In this document: one piece after another, positions 30,601 through 42,563 of the stretch
Layout of the letters: each line of letters starts with the position of its first letter
How positions within the stretch are numbered: position 1 is the stretch's first letter
NCBI GenBank assembly: GCA_009363875.1
Contig: CM018691.1
Coordinates: forward strand, 120,901,404-120,965,403
Length of the DNA: 64,000 bases
Source of the DNA: Mikania micrantha
Taxonomy: Eukaryota; Streptophyta; Magnoliopsida; Asterales; Asteraceae
Reading direction: 5' to 3'
The notes under the pieces: model-generated
The model's database searches: none
What the model saw: only the letters and a program-made list of their open reading frames with translations
What the model was told of the DNA's origin: nothing
Program-made: the position numbers and the translations under genes

Positions 30601-31979
30601 TGTGCTACACGTGGTCTTGATTCCCTATACAACTGACATCCACCTTAACTCCAATATTAATGATTTCATTAGATTGTAATGATTTCATTATTTCAATGAT
30701 TCACACACATTTATGATTTCTGATTCCTTGAGTCTCTTGATCTTGATCTTTAGAATTTCCATGATTCACAATGATAATTGATTCCTGATTATGATTCTTT
30801 GTTCTCAGATCCCACACTGAAATTAGATTTCCTTTGAATATGATCTTTTGTTTTAGTTCCTTTGATTTCACTTTGAATTTAGAATCTTGAATTTGAGCTT
30901 AATGGACTAAGGGTTTATTTAGAGTTTAAATTTAAAGTATTACTCATAAGAGTACTTTAATTAACTTGATAATTTGATCTGTTTAATAATTACCTAGACA
31001 GGAGTCTAGGAGTATCAACAACATATATATGTAAAACATATAATAAATAAAAGCATTTAAATAAACAATTTAAATAAAACAGTTTACGCATGCTTCTCAG
31101 CCCCGCGTTTTAAAACAAAAATGTTTAGAAAAGGGGCAATGAACTCACCTGTGCTGCTATGTAAATGATCTAACACAAAATGCGCGCTCTGGTTGTAGCT
31201 TAGGTTTCTTCAGTTCCTGAGTTATTTTATAAGAATTCGAATATAATAAGTACGCGGAGCAGTTGTCGTATCTAAGTCTTTGTCTTGGTGTGTGTATCTA
31301 AGTGTCCTAGTACTAAGTGTATCTATGATCTAATCTAACTTAGTTACCCTTTTTATGGCCCCGAATCCCTTGTTTATTTATAATTACTCACTTTTAAATT
31401 TTACAGAAATTTGGGCAGAGTTTCCTTTGTTTTCTGTTTAAAATCCAGACAATTATTTTGTCTATTTTCAACAAATTCCCAAACGATTAAATCATAATAA
31501 ATATTTAAATCAAAACATTACAAATAAATTTCAATTTTTAATTCAATATTAAATCAAAACCATTCAATGAAATCTAACAAGTTACAATTAGGTTTCTTTT
31601 ATAAAGATCTCATTACTTAATTTTAAATATCATTTAAATGGGTGTTGGGCTTAATTAAGCCCCATTGGCCTACCTAGGCCCAATTGAATATCCTTGCTTT
31701 CTAATTGATCATGCTTCAAGCCCTTGAATGGTCCCATGTAGATAATTACACATCTAAGTTAATTGTTATTCCCATGCACCCTCGTATTCCATTCACACAC
31801 ATAACTAGGGTTTTCTTTTGATTCATGCATAATCACACATACTTAATTTCATACATGCATGCACCTTTTATGATCAATTTCTCATGCAAAGCTTAATTTA
31901 ACGGTCCACTAATCATTTCCTAAGTTATAACACTAGTTTCGTTGATCCTAGATCCATATTAACCCCATTAGACCACTCC

Positions 31980-32400
31980 TAGGTTCAACATGTCAGCGAA
32001 CCTATGGTCTGAACCCATATGTTCGGCTGAGTTATACAATGTAGAGGTTCGGCTACATCACCTCACCCACGAACCCTTAGGGTTCGGCCAGGAAGGAATG
32101 ACAAGGTTCGCTCATGGTTCGGTGGTTGTACTAGGGTTCGTTGGCCACTGTTGAAGGTTGGCTATCATAACAATGAACCTTTAGGGTTCGGTTATCATGC
32201 AACGCAGGTTCGTGATTTCACTGGTTCGGCCAGAGGGTGAGGGTTCGTTTCCTATAGGTTCGTGAATTAGGGTTACAAGGTAAGGTTCGCCTTATAAGGG
32301 TTCGTAGGTGGCGGCCAGCTATGAGGTTCGCTGCATCAGTTGAAGGTTCGGCCGGCTATTGGAAGGTTCGTCCGAGGAACCCACGAACCTGTTGTGGTTT
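31980..32400 (-). repeat. GGTTCG motif array in solo LTR 1
   Basis: About 15 GGTTCG copies with irregular spacing lie at a position comparable to the array in the G1 LTRs, although the surrounding sequence is not alignable by eye. Confidence 0.8.
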
Positions 32401-33419
32401 GAGCATCATCATCTTCATCCTAGAGGGCTAAACCTGTTACAAATTCACCCCTAACAGTTCCTAAACACATATGACATCTTCATCTACGTGTTTTAAGTGT
32501 TTAATATCGATCATAATAGCAAAACCACATGAACTCGTACCGAATTTAAAGTGAATGTTTACCTCCAATTCCACGGTTAAATGCTTGTTTTTCTTGTACT
32601 TCCGTGATCTACAAAGTGAGAGGATCGTAATGACGCCTAGAACACTTGAATCCACCAAGATTTGAGCCCAAATTTGTAGAGAGAAGATGTTTTTCTTGTG
32701 AAGAAACTAGAGAGAGAGAGATAAACGAAATTGAGAGAGAAATGGGTGAGAATGGTGGTGGTTGTGACATTAATTGTCACATTAAATGTGGGATAAAATA
32801 CCCACTCGTTCGGTCTCGTTCGGTTTCGCGTAAAATGCCGGTTCGCGTAGTTTTCGCGGCGAAACTACACGGTTTATAAAAATAGAATTCATTTAGTTAT
32901 TCTAGGTTGTGATTCCTAATAAATTAACTAATATCTTCTATTTATTTAAATTTAAAATATTTAACTAACTGTTTAAATTGAATCGTACGGTTGTCGCGCG
33001 TATTCGTTCGAATCGTCACCCGTACGAACACGACGATAACTATACTTTTCAATATTGTTTTCTAATTATAGAATATCATTCAGAACGTTAAACTTTCAGA
33101 TATATTCGTACAGATCGTCACCTAACGATATTCATGTTGTTTTGTTCTGTAAAGCCTCACATACGTTTTTACATAATAAATCCTAACAAATAATCACATG
33201 ATGGTTCTGTGTTGCCAGATAATTATCTGACTCAAGAACCATTGTTCTGAACTGTGTTTCTGTTAAATGTTTCTGAATTTGTTCCATGACAACACAAAAT
33301 GATAATGATAAATGATATGAATGTGAAACGTACTAAAATGTATACGGTTCATACCTGTTTTACTGTTCATGTACTGTAGAGATCACTGTTCCGGTGGCGG
33401 TTCCGGCACTGATGTTACA

Positions 33420-33424
33420 TATGT
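33420..33424. repeat. Target site duplication TATGT, right
   Basis: It matches 29516-29520 exactly. Confidence 0.92.
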
Positions 33425-34052
33425 CAATCCAAACCAACCTTTACCAACATCCTATCCACTTCAACCTTACAACACTTCCTAATAATATCCTAAGTTCCTG
33501 ACACTGACAAACCCCCAATATGCTACAAATGGTATATGTATAGGGCATATGCAAGGGTAGGTCGCAACCTCCCCAACACCGTCCCACCACCTTTGTAGTA
33601 TACCACGAGTGTGTCCTTGTCTGGTGATCCTAGATCAAACAGATAATTTCTAAATCAAATAAATTCCTAAACAGTTAATTTCCTAAGCAATTAATTTCCC
33701 AAATGGGTAGTTCCCTTATTCCTCAATACTGACATCCACCCGATGTACTATAAATGGTATATGTATAGGGCATATGATAAGGGTAGGTCGCAACCGCCCA
33801 AACCACCGTCCCACCACCTTTACAATACATCACGAGTATGTCCTTATCGAGTCGTTAGGGCACAAGTAGCAAACAATCAGTAATTAGCATATGTAAATCA
33901 GATGTATAACAGGAGTTCAATTAACATGTAATAAACACATAAGCATGAAATCCTGAATATACTAACTAGTGTATGAAATAATTCATACTAGGGTATCCTA
34001 CGGTTATAGACTAGGTCAACCATTTCTGATAACCTAATTCCCTATAACCCAG
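33425..34052 (-). other. G1/1 leader, part next to the primer site
   Basis: Non-coding, collinear with 48041-48667. It contains two loop-and-arms instances. Instance b: arms CTACAAA 33523-33529 and TTTGTAG 33592-33598. Instance c: GATGTACTATAAA 33742-33754 and TTTACAATACATC 33819-33831. In instance c the two non-Watson-Crick positions become G-U pairs in the minus-strand RNA. Confidence 0.75.
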
Positions 34053-34065
34053 GCTCTGATACCAA
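34053..34065 (-). other. Primer binding site of G1/1 (initiator Met tRNA type)
   Basis: The minus strand reads TTGGTATCAGAGC two bases after the LTR end. It primes minus-strand DNA synthesis from tRNA-iMet and confirms minus orientation. Confidence 0.9.
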
Positions 34066-34067
34066 TT

Positions 34068-35960
34068 TGTAACACCCCGACTGATGGCGGAAACGTCGGG
34101 ATGCCACGAGGGATGTGTAGATTGTTCATAAGCTCGTGGGCATCTAATTTAAATCATCACATATCAATTAATCAATCAAACTAATTACACAAAAATCATG
34201 TTCATCATTAATTAGTTACATCAATTACACAAAAGATTTAGCTATCTAACTAAATTCTAGTCTTCAGAATTTCAGTTATTTAGCTAAGTCCAAGATCCTA
34301 CGTGATGATGTTCCAAAAGAATGTAGAGCTATCCTGTCCTACTTACTTCTCTTCGTTTCCTGAAACATGTAAAAATCAAGTGTCAACTACGAAGTAGTTG
34401 GTGAGTAATCATAAGTTTTATATTTCAAAATGTTTACAAAAGTTTAAGAAAGTTTATAGTTTTCTGAGAAAATCCACATGAACACCTGCGAAATAATCCA
34501 ACACACAATCACAATCACAAAATCACATATTTCAAATAATCATAGGTAATCAATCACATAAACCTCCAACCAACCTAAATCATCAATATTCTCAAATATT
34601 ATAAGTGACAATACATGTATCATTGTAAATGACCAAAGTCAATGACAACGACACACGGAGTTGTGGCAAATCTACGTGACAATACATGCAATCATTGCGG
34701 ATGACCGAAGTCAACAACAACGATCCACGGAATAGTGACAATACATGCAATCATTGCGGATGACCGAGGTCAACCACAATGATCCCCGGAATAGTGACAA
34801 TACATGCAGTCATTGCGAATGACCGAAATCAACAGCAATAACTCATGGAATATGATAATCCATAAATATGAGTATCATACAAATAAACAAGTGTCATCCA
34901 TATGATATTAAGATAGTATGAAAATCTGGTATACATGTTCCACCTCCGAGTTTAAAATCATAATGAATTAAAGGGAGGTTATGAGAACTCGTCTGAGTCC
35001 TTAGAATCAGTGTTTGTGTAGAATGCGCGCTCGCGTATGTAAACTCAAAAGCAACTCAACAATCAGTAATTAGCGTATGTTCGTGTTCATAAGTATACGT
35101 GTCTTAATTCAATTAAATGACCATAAGTGTGTATCTTAAATCATTAGATGTATGAGTTACTTAGGTTTATTACCTAAGTCATAGTGATAATTATTAGGGC
35201 TTCCAACTCTCGTTGTATAGGATAGTCTTATCACTATTTAGTTTATTCAACTACTATTTGATAAGGTTTAGTGAAAGTATAAAATTATACATGTATCTAC
35301 TTATAAAGTGCATGCATGCATATTCCTTTTGTTAACCATTACAATTTATATTGTAAAAATTCAATGAAGTTTAAGAAGGTCATCTTAGGTTCCTTTCACA
35401 AAGTTTTCAAATTACATACATCATTAAGTTAACATTTTTGAATTAATACTCGCGTTTAAATTATGTTCGTAACTTCACCGTCGCGTATTCATTTCCAATA
35501 TCCTTTTCATTATTTTATTATCTTACATATTCTATTCTCAATCCAATCCCACTACACCATATCACTGACACATCCGTGATAGACCGAAATATGCATATGT
35601 ATAGGGCATATGCAGGGGTAGATCGCAAACTCCCCAACACCGTCCCACCGCTATTTCGATAAACCATGACCATGTGTCCTTGACTATGTTTAGCAACCAA
35701 ATCATAACCTACTCCTAATCTCTTTCCATTCCATACCAATGATCATTTCCGTGACTCCAACTACGATAAACTCTCTGGTTCTGTTTAGTTGCGTTACAAC
35801 TAAACTTCCCATGGTTTACGCGTATAATAATATGTTCTCATATGTATACCAATTATTAATAATATCATCAAATGTTCATTATCCTTAATAAATAACACAT
35901 CAGGTTGTAACAGTACAATCGTACATATGTACGGACAGCCTGAGATACAGTGATGTTACA
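34068..35960 (-). repeat. L2: 5' LTR of G1/1 with internal deletion (1,893 bp)
   Basis: It has the same ends as L1. Relative to L1 it lacks about 1,668 bp. The breakpoint at about 35423-35431 is ATTAAGTTA, a 9-bp direct repeat that flanks the missing segment in L1 (21873-21881 and 23541-23549). The GGTTCG array and the TATA-like box are lost, so this LTR should not promote transcription. A loop-and-arms instance remains (35585-35591 with 35652-35658). Confidence 0.9.
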
Positions 35961-36295
35961 GTCTCCCCTAGTTAAGGGAATTTCGTCCCGAAATTCAACT
36001 TGGAGCAACCGTAGTGAATAAATGTGGGTACTTAAGCTTCATCTGATCTTCCCGTTCCCAGGTGAATTCCGGACCACGCTTCGACTCCCAACGTACTTTG
36101 ACAATTGGAATTCTACTGCGTTTGAGCTTTTAAACCTCACAATCCATTATCTCAACTGGTTTTTCAACAAAATGCATGGTATCATCGACGCAAATGTCAT
36201 TGAGTGGTACCTGAAGATCCTGATCAGCTAAGCATTTTCTTAAATTGGACACGTGAAACGTCGGGTGCACGTTACTAAGTTCAGGAGGAAGTTCT
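35961..36295 (-). pseudogene. pol: Fragment: 3' end of a gypsy pol next to L2
   Basis: The polypurine tract and the last about 100 codons of pol (chromodomain-like end) are present, as at 24079-24412. One base change and a lost base at about 36127-36131 break the frame. The fragment stops at GTTCT (36291-36295), where Sirevirus LTR sequence begins. The identical junction at 51644 in copy 2 shows it predates the duplication. Confidence 0.8.
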
Positions 36296-36838
36296 CAGAA
36301 TGTTGGGTATTTAAGTCCCAACATTCTCTGAGTAAATAGGGATTACTTCTTCCAAAATTCCTTGTGCTTTCTATCTGTTCTCTTCTCTCTTTTTAAACAA
36401 GAAAACTAAACAACAAAAATAACATTGAGCAAAAATCCAGAGGGAGGTAAAACCAAAGCTTTGACTAAGTGTCTAAAGCCTTGTTCCTGGTGAAACAACT
36501 ACTCTTAGAAGTCTTTGTGATTCAACAATTGGTATCAGAGCCTTGTCCTTAGTCTTGGTTTAACCATCAAGACTAAAACTCAAAGCTCTCACTGATATCT
36601 TGTTGTTTACTTTTCTATGTTCTGTCTCTTCTGTCTTTCTATTTTTTCTAAATCAGCAGGAGTTTGGTTTTTGAACTAAACTGTGTTAAAAAATTATTCT
36701 AACAAATCACTTTGAGAACTCATCACTCGTTGATTTGCTCATAACTGTTTGTGAACCCATGGCAGAGAAATTCACCTTAGACCCCCACAACACCAGTTCT
36801 ACCACAAAGCCACCAATCTTGGTTAGGCACCAATATAA
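36296..36838 (+). mobile_element. Sirevirus (SIRE-B type) 5' end fragment: LTR end, primer site, gag start
   Basis: It is collinear with 51645-52187. The LTR end is CAACA at 36523-36527, followed by primer site TTGGTATCAGAGC (36529-36541) and gag ATG at 36759. Only 27 gag codons (MAEKFTLDPH start) remain before the sequence switches at a 4-bp ATAA overlap (36835-36838) to solo-LTR sequence. The accidental frame ends at TAA 36858-36860. Confidence 0.85.
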
Positions 36839-37405
36839 TGGGCATTTTATGCCTCGTTAAAGTCTTTCAAACACCCAGTGTGTTCGGTCTTGTTTGGTTT
36901 CTTCCATTTATTTTAATTTTCTGAAAATATTACATTTACCTGTTTAAACCGAATCGTACAGTCGTCGCGCGTATTCGTTCGAATCGTCACCCGTACGAAT
37001 ACGACGATAACTACACTTTTCAATATGGTTTTCTAATTAATAGACATCATTCAGAGCGTTAAACTTTCAGATAGATTCGTACAGATTGTCACCTATGCGA
37101 ATAGTCCGTCGATTTAGCATTCACGTAACGACATCTGTTGTTGTTTTGTTTTGTACAATCTCACATATGTTTATGCATAATAAAATCCTAACTAACAATC
37201 ACGTGATGGTTCTGTGTCGTCAGATAAATGTCTGCCTGTTGAACCATAATTCTGAGTTATGTTTCTGCAATGACTATGAAATTGTTCTATGATAAACATG
37301 AGATGATAATGATATACATGAAATAAACATAGTTTGTACCTGAGTTACTGTGCAAGTTACTGTGTAGATCACTGTTTTGGTTATGTTTCCGGCACTGATG
37401 TTATA
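36839..37405 (-). repeat. Remnant of solo LTR 2 in duplication copy 1
   Basis: It matches 62232-62918 except for an internal loss of roughly 120 bp near 36903, and ends with the same altered terminus GATGTTATA. The TSD AGTTT (37406-37410) and 18 bases of the SIRE-B aORF follow. Confidence 0.8.
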
Positions 37406-37424
37406 AGTTTTGGGCAAACTCCTC

Positions 37425-37428
37425 CTTG
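37425..37428. other. Junction of the tandem segmental duplication
   Basis: CTTG is shared by the right end of the unit (62938-62941, in the SIRE-B aORF) and its left end (18215-18218, in COP-1 integrase). Left of it the sequence follows 62941; right of it, 18218 onward. Confidence 0.8.
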
Positions 37429-38727
37429 TCTAGTTATTCCAGCAATTGTGTAAGGGCCACTAATGTCAGTGTGAATAATTTCTAATATATTAGAACTCCT
37501 AGTGGCACGTTTCTCAGTTGCTATTGTCATTTTTCCTTTAAGGCATTTGACACATGTTCCAAAGTTATTGAAATCAAGAGAAGGTAAAACTTCATCCTTC
37601 ACGAGTCGAGATAAGCGATCCCGTGAGATATGGCCTAAACGTTGATGCCACAACATGGATGAAGTTTCTAAGTCTCCCTTTTCTTTTAGTCTTTGTTGAG
37701 TTCTCATTAATGTTATATGACAATAAAGACCTAGAGAAATCATCATCTAGTTCTAACTTATAGAGACCACCATCCAGAAGACCAATACCATATACTTGAG
37801 AATTAGAACTGATAGCAAGTCTTCCATTACCATGAGAAACATAAAAACCATCCATGTCTAACTTTGGTCCAGATACAAGATTTCTAGAAATTTTAGGAAT
37901 ATATAAGGTATCATAAAGTTTAATACAAAGACCTATTTTCATTATTAATTCTAAGGTTCCCACAGCAGCAACATATAGTTATTTTCCATCCCCAAACTTA
38001 AGTGTTCTTTAGTTTTTTTCCAGCCTCTGGATCGTAAGGAATCCCTGAGTAGAATTGGTCACATGAACCATAGAACCAGAGTCAAACCACCATTTGTTAG
38101 TTGGAACATTTAAATTAAAGTACTGAATTATCATATTTAGATGATTACCTCTCTTAACCAGCCATTCCTTAAAATCAGGGCAATCTTTTTGCTTATGTCC
38201 TACCTTTCGGTAGAACCTGAAGTAGGGCTTACCATTGGAATTGTTAGAGCTGGAAGAAGCACCTGCATTGGATTTATGGACCTTAGAAGCATCCTTGTGA
38301 GTATTGTTCTTCCTTTTCTTCGAACCAGCATCCATCAGGTAAGCAAGATCAGGTTTCTCAAGATCTGACGCTCTTCCTCTTGTACACACATGGCAATCAA
38401 CTTGTTCATCAACCACTTCTCTATCTGAGTGTCGTAGTTGATCTTAAAAGCCTCATAAGATGCAGGAAGAGAAGTCATAATGAAATGGACTAATAAACCA
38501 TCACTGATCTCCATGTCTAATCCCTTAAGTTTACGGGCCATGTCGTTCATCATCATGATGTGCTCACGAATGCCACTGATCCCGTCATACTTTGTAGACA
38601 CCAGTTTCATTATTAGGGTGCTAGCATGCACCTTGGAGGTCCCTTTGAATTGCTCCTCCACAGAGTTAAGGTAAGCTTTTGCATTAGCCAAGTCAGGAAT
38701 GGCTCCTTTGATGATAGGGCTAATGGA
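37429..38727 (-). pseudogene. COP-1 copy 2: gag, protease region and start of integrase
   Basis: It duplicates 18219-19516. Gag frame 38691-38335, then a longer open frame 38416-38009 with the basic region, knuckle remnant (FRFYRKVGHKQKDC, so the first two Cys are lost as Phe and Tyr) and the protease motif FDSGSMVHVT. The GAG-pre-integrase follows in 37963-37429 with the HHCC zinc region up to the duplication junction. The integrase core and everything downstream are absent. Confidence 0.82.
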
Positions 38728-39735
38728 TGTAACGACCCATTTTGGGAAAATATTTTAAAACGAATATAATTGGCGTATAACTATGTTTTCAATATTATTT
38801 GTTAGGTGTTCTAATAATAATTGTTACCTTCAATTATATGGTGGGTGTTTACTAATTTAACTTAGTTAGTTATAACTAGTTAAAGTTAATAGTAATAGAG
38901 GGACCAAAGCTGCCAATAACTGAAACTTGTAAATGGTGGGTTAAGATGTTGACTTGGTCAAAATCTAGTCATAAGACCATTTCTTTTGCTGAAAACGTGA
39001 ACAAGAGAAAGGGGAGGAGGAGGAAGCTATAAAACTTCAAGTTTGTTCAAATTGGTGCTTGGATTTTGATCTAATCTCACATGCAATCACAGATTGGAGT
39101 TCTTCTTGCATCATACAACATCTAGGTAAGTGATTTTGGGCGTGTTGGTGCAAATTTTCGTGGATCTTATATGGGGTATGAGTGGGGTATGGTGAAATAC
39201 GAAATTGGGTGTTTGAAGGGTGTTAATGTTGTTATTCTTAGTGATTATCATCTAAGAACAACATTTTGATCATCTTATTGAGTTTGGTGTGGATGATGAA
39301 AATGGAGTTCTTGCATGTTCATGAGGAAGATGAACTAGGGGTTTTTAAATGGGTGTTAGATGATAGCTTAGATGATAGTTTATGTTTTCTAACTTTTGAA
39401 ATTGTAAGACGTTGGTGAAATTGAATGATTAGAAACATAAATGAAGGATTGATGGGGGTTTTGGGTGTAGTTGAATTGTGCAGGAGAATTTCTTGCACCC
39501 AAGTTGCTTGATGATATGTCTACAATTTGAATTTTTGTTAAAAGCACATTTAAAGGGGGGGTGGGTGGGTGAAGTGAACTAGTTGTTATAATCATAAAAG
39601 GTGCAGTTTTAGGATTGATGGGTCATTTGGATGTAATCTAAATATAATTGATGAAAGGGTGTCAAATTGGTGTAATTTGACTAATTATGGTCAACACTTG
39701 TATTGAACATATAAGTATGACATAGGAGGCAATAG
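38728..39735 (+). repeat. LTR-like fragment, copy 2
   Basis: It is collinear with 19517-20521. The poly-G tract is reduced to GGGGGGG-T-GGG-T-GGG. The start TGTAACGACCC and the end AATAG before L3 are kept. Confidence 0.6.
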
Positions 39736-42543
39736 TGTAACATCCCGACCGATGGCGGAAACGTCGGGATGCCACGAGGCATGTGTAGATTGTTCATAAG
39801 CTAGTGGGCATCTAATTTAAATCATCACATATCAATTAATCAACCAAATTAATTACACAAAAATCATGTTCATCATGAATTAGTTACATCAATTACACAA
39901 AAGATTTAGCTATCTAACTAAATTCTAGTCTTCAGAATTTCAGTTATTTAGCTAAGTCCAAGATCCTACGTGATGATGTTCCAAAAGAATGTAGAGCTAT
40001 CCTGCCCTACTTACTTGTCTTCGTTTCGTGAAACATGTAAAAATCAAGTGTCAACTACGAAGGAGTTGGTGTGTAATCATAAGTTTTATATTTCATAGAG
40101 ATAATTATTAGGGCTTCCAACTCTCGTTGTATAGGATAGTCTTATCACTATTTAGTTTATTCAACTACTATTTGATAAGGTTTTGTGAAAGTATAAAAAT
40201 TATACATGTATCTACTTATAAAGTGCATGCATGCATATTCCTTTAGTTAACCATTACAATTTATATCGTAAAAATTCAATTAAGTTTAAGAAGGTCATCT
40301 CAGGTTCCTTTCACAAACTTTTCAAATTGCATACATCATTAAGTTAGAACCTTATTCTTATTATAGAAAAATGGCAACTTATAGGATCCAATGCATACAT
40401 GAACTTAGATAAGTCTATACTCCGTCGTTTATTTCCCATTTTTGGTGTGCTCTTATAGTCTTTCCTTGACCCAAAATCTTAGGTTTGCATACCCATGACT
40501 TGCCTAGGAATTAGGTTCGCTGCCCATAATCATGTCCAGCCCTAGTCCTAGGTTCAGCCAAGTTAACAGATTCGTTGGGCACAAGGTTCGGCTCTAGTTC
40601 CGGCTTCCTAGGGTTCGGCCGTCTCTTTTTGTTTCAGCTCAAAGGAGGTTCGTGAGTTCAATGGTTCGCCAACCTCAGGTTCGTTGACTAGCATGAGGTT
40701 CGCTATCCATATGTTCGGCCCAAATGTACAAGGTTCGCAACAATTGGGTTCGCCTAATGGGAAAGGTTCGGTGGTTCCATGCTGGTTCGCCTGGTCCAAC
40801 TAGGGTTTGGCAGATTTGCAGGTTCGGCTGCTAGGTAAGGTTCGTAGAGCCATGCAAATGCAACAGGTTAGGCCAATATGTTCGACCAGCAGCTAGGTTC
40901 GCCTACATGAGGAGGGTTCGGCTGAGCTAGGGTTCGGCTACCCTTGTTTGCCCAGCTAGAATAGGTTCGGCCCACAGGGTTCGGCTACCTGCAGCCTCCC
41001 CTTCGCGAACTTGTCCACCATGGTCGTTCATCCTCATCATCTTCGACCATAACTCATTACAGGTCATTCCCTTAACTCATTCATATCCATAGAGGTTAGT
41101 TTTTTTTAAGGTTTACAACACTTATACATGCTTTAAAATACAAGGATCCTAACCGGTTGTGTTTTGAGTGAAAACAACAAAATAAAACTCAAGATTTACC
41201 TCTATACGTAGACTGAACTTGAGATTTCTTTGTATCTTCTTGTTCCTCTCGATCGCGCGGTCGTTTTGGCACCAAGATCTCGTGATTTCGTTAAGAATTG
41301 AATAAGAAAAGCTAGAGAGAAGGTGGGGAGGATTGTAGGTGACGAAAATGGTGTTTTAGTGAGAGAGTGAGATGAAGAGAAATGAGAAAGAAGAAGCTAC
41401 TCTTCTTTCTTATATCGCGTTCCGTCCCCACGTGTCCTGTCTCGTTTTTATCGCGATAACCTTATAAAAATGCTCGGTTTTTACTCGTAAACGTGTTTTA
41501 AAATACGAAACATCTGAAAATAATTATGTTTCATTTTTTTTTATAAAATGATTTTATTTAAATCGTTTCGTAAAACGATTCCGTTTTATTTTCGGTAAAT
41601 TTATTTATTAAACATCCGGTTTAACCCGTGAATATATCTAAACATAAATCATTTCAATTAAATATGTTTCGTTTTAATAAAATGATGTTAATTAAGATCG
41701 GTTCGTAAAAATGAATTCTTTTACGTTAAATTATTTATTAAATAAGTAATTTATTCGACTTTCGTTTTAAGTTATGATTCCTAATAAACGTTATAAATTC
41801 CCATTTATTAATTTAATATGATTAGATATTAATTTGTTATCTCGTCGAAACGCGTTACTTACGTACGTATTCGTAAAGATCGTCATCTTTCCGAATCCAA
41901 CGCTCGTATCGTATTTCGATTCGATTTACGATTTATGGAATATCGTTTCAGAATATTATTCTTAATAATTATATTCGTGTGAATCGTCACTCACGCGAAT
42001 ACATTATTAAGTTAACATTTCTGAATTAATACTCGCGTTTAAATTATGTTCGTAACATCACCGTCGCATATTCATTTCCAATATCCTTTTCATTATTTTA
42101 TTATCTTACATATTATATTCCCTATCCAATCCCACTAAACCATATCACTGACACATCCATGATAGACCGAAATATGCCTATGTATAGGGCATATGCAGGG
42201 GTAGATCGCAACCTCCCCAACACCGTCCCACCGCTATTTCGATAAACCATGACCATGTGTCATTGACAATGTTTAGCAACCAAATCATAACCTACTCCTA
42301 ATCTCTTTCCATTCCATACCAATGATCATTTCCGTGACTCCAACTTCGATAAACTCTCTGGTTCTGTTTAGTTGCGTTACAACTAAACTTCCCATGGTTT
42401 ACGCGTATAATAATATGTTCTCATATGTATACCAATTATTAATAATATCATCAAATTTTCATTATCCTTAATAAATAACACATCAGGTTGTAACAGTACA
42501 ATCGTACATATGTACGGACAGCCTGAGATACAGTGATGTTACA
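39736..42543 (-). repeat. L3: 3' LTR of G1/2 with internal deletion (2,808 bp)
   Basis: It has the same ends as L1, apart from CATCCCG at the start. It lacks about 750 bp relative to L1, joined at about 40094 (TTTCA then TAGAGATAATT), which removes the 59-bp tandem repeats. It keeps the GGTTCG array, TATA-like site and loop-and-arms motif (arms 42168-42174 and 42235-42241). Confidence 0.9.
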
Positions 42544-42563
42544 GTCTCCCCTAGTTAAGGGAA
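42544..42563 (-). other. Polypurine tract of G1/2
   Basis: Same AACTAGGGGAGAC arrangement as in G1/1, directly beside L3. Confidence 0.78.

Larger units (their letters stand above)
29521..33419 (-). mobile_element. Solo LTR 1 of a second gypsy family (3,899 bp)
   Basis: It starts TGTCACACCCCGAGCC and ends GGCACTGATGTTACA with a perfect 5-bp TATGT duplication on both sides and no internal region, so it results from LTR-LTR recombination. The orientation is inferred from its end similarity to the G1 LTRs. It contains one loop-and-arms instance (about 29998-30088), a set of repeated GGGACTTT-ending units (30370-30600) and a GGTTCG array (31980-32400). No coding sequence. Same family as solo LTR 2 by start, end and internal landmarks, though clearly diverged. 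Confidence 0.92.
20522..35960 (-). mobile_element. G1/1: Ty3/gypsy chromovirus-like element (Tekay-type by domain features)
   Basis: Both LTRs are identifiable (L1 20522-24078, L2 34068-35960), with a polypurine tract beside L1 and a Met-tRNA primer site beside L2. The order gag, PR, RT, RNase H, IN and a C-terminal chromodomain-like segment is Ty3/gypsy. Several stops and a frameshift inactivate it. The leader holds a nested solo LTR. Beyond L2 the sequence is again gypsy pol end, so L2 sits between two internal regions, as in a tandem element pair sharing an LTR. The left flank is AATAG with no right partner. Confidence 0.88.
18215..37428. repeat. Segmental tandem duplication, copy 1 (19.2 kb)
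   Basis: It is collinear with 37425-62941: COP-1 fragment, LTR-like fragment, gypsy element with two LTRs, gypsy pol end, and Sirevirus 5' end. Differences are one extra 3.9-kb solo LTR here, an about 10-kb deletion at 36835-36838, private LTR deletions, and scattered substitutions (a few percent at most by eye). Confidence 0.85.
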
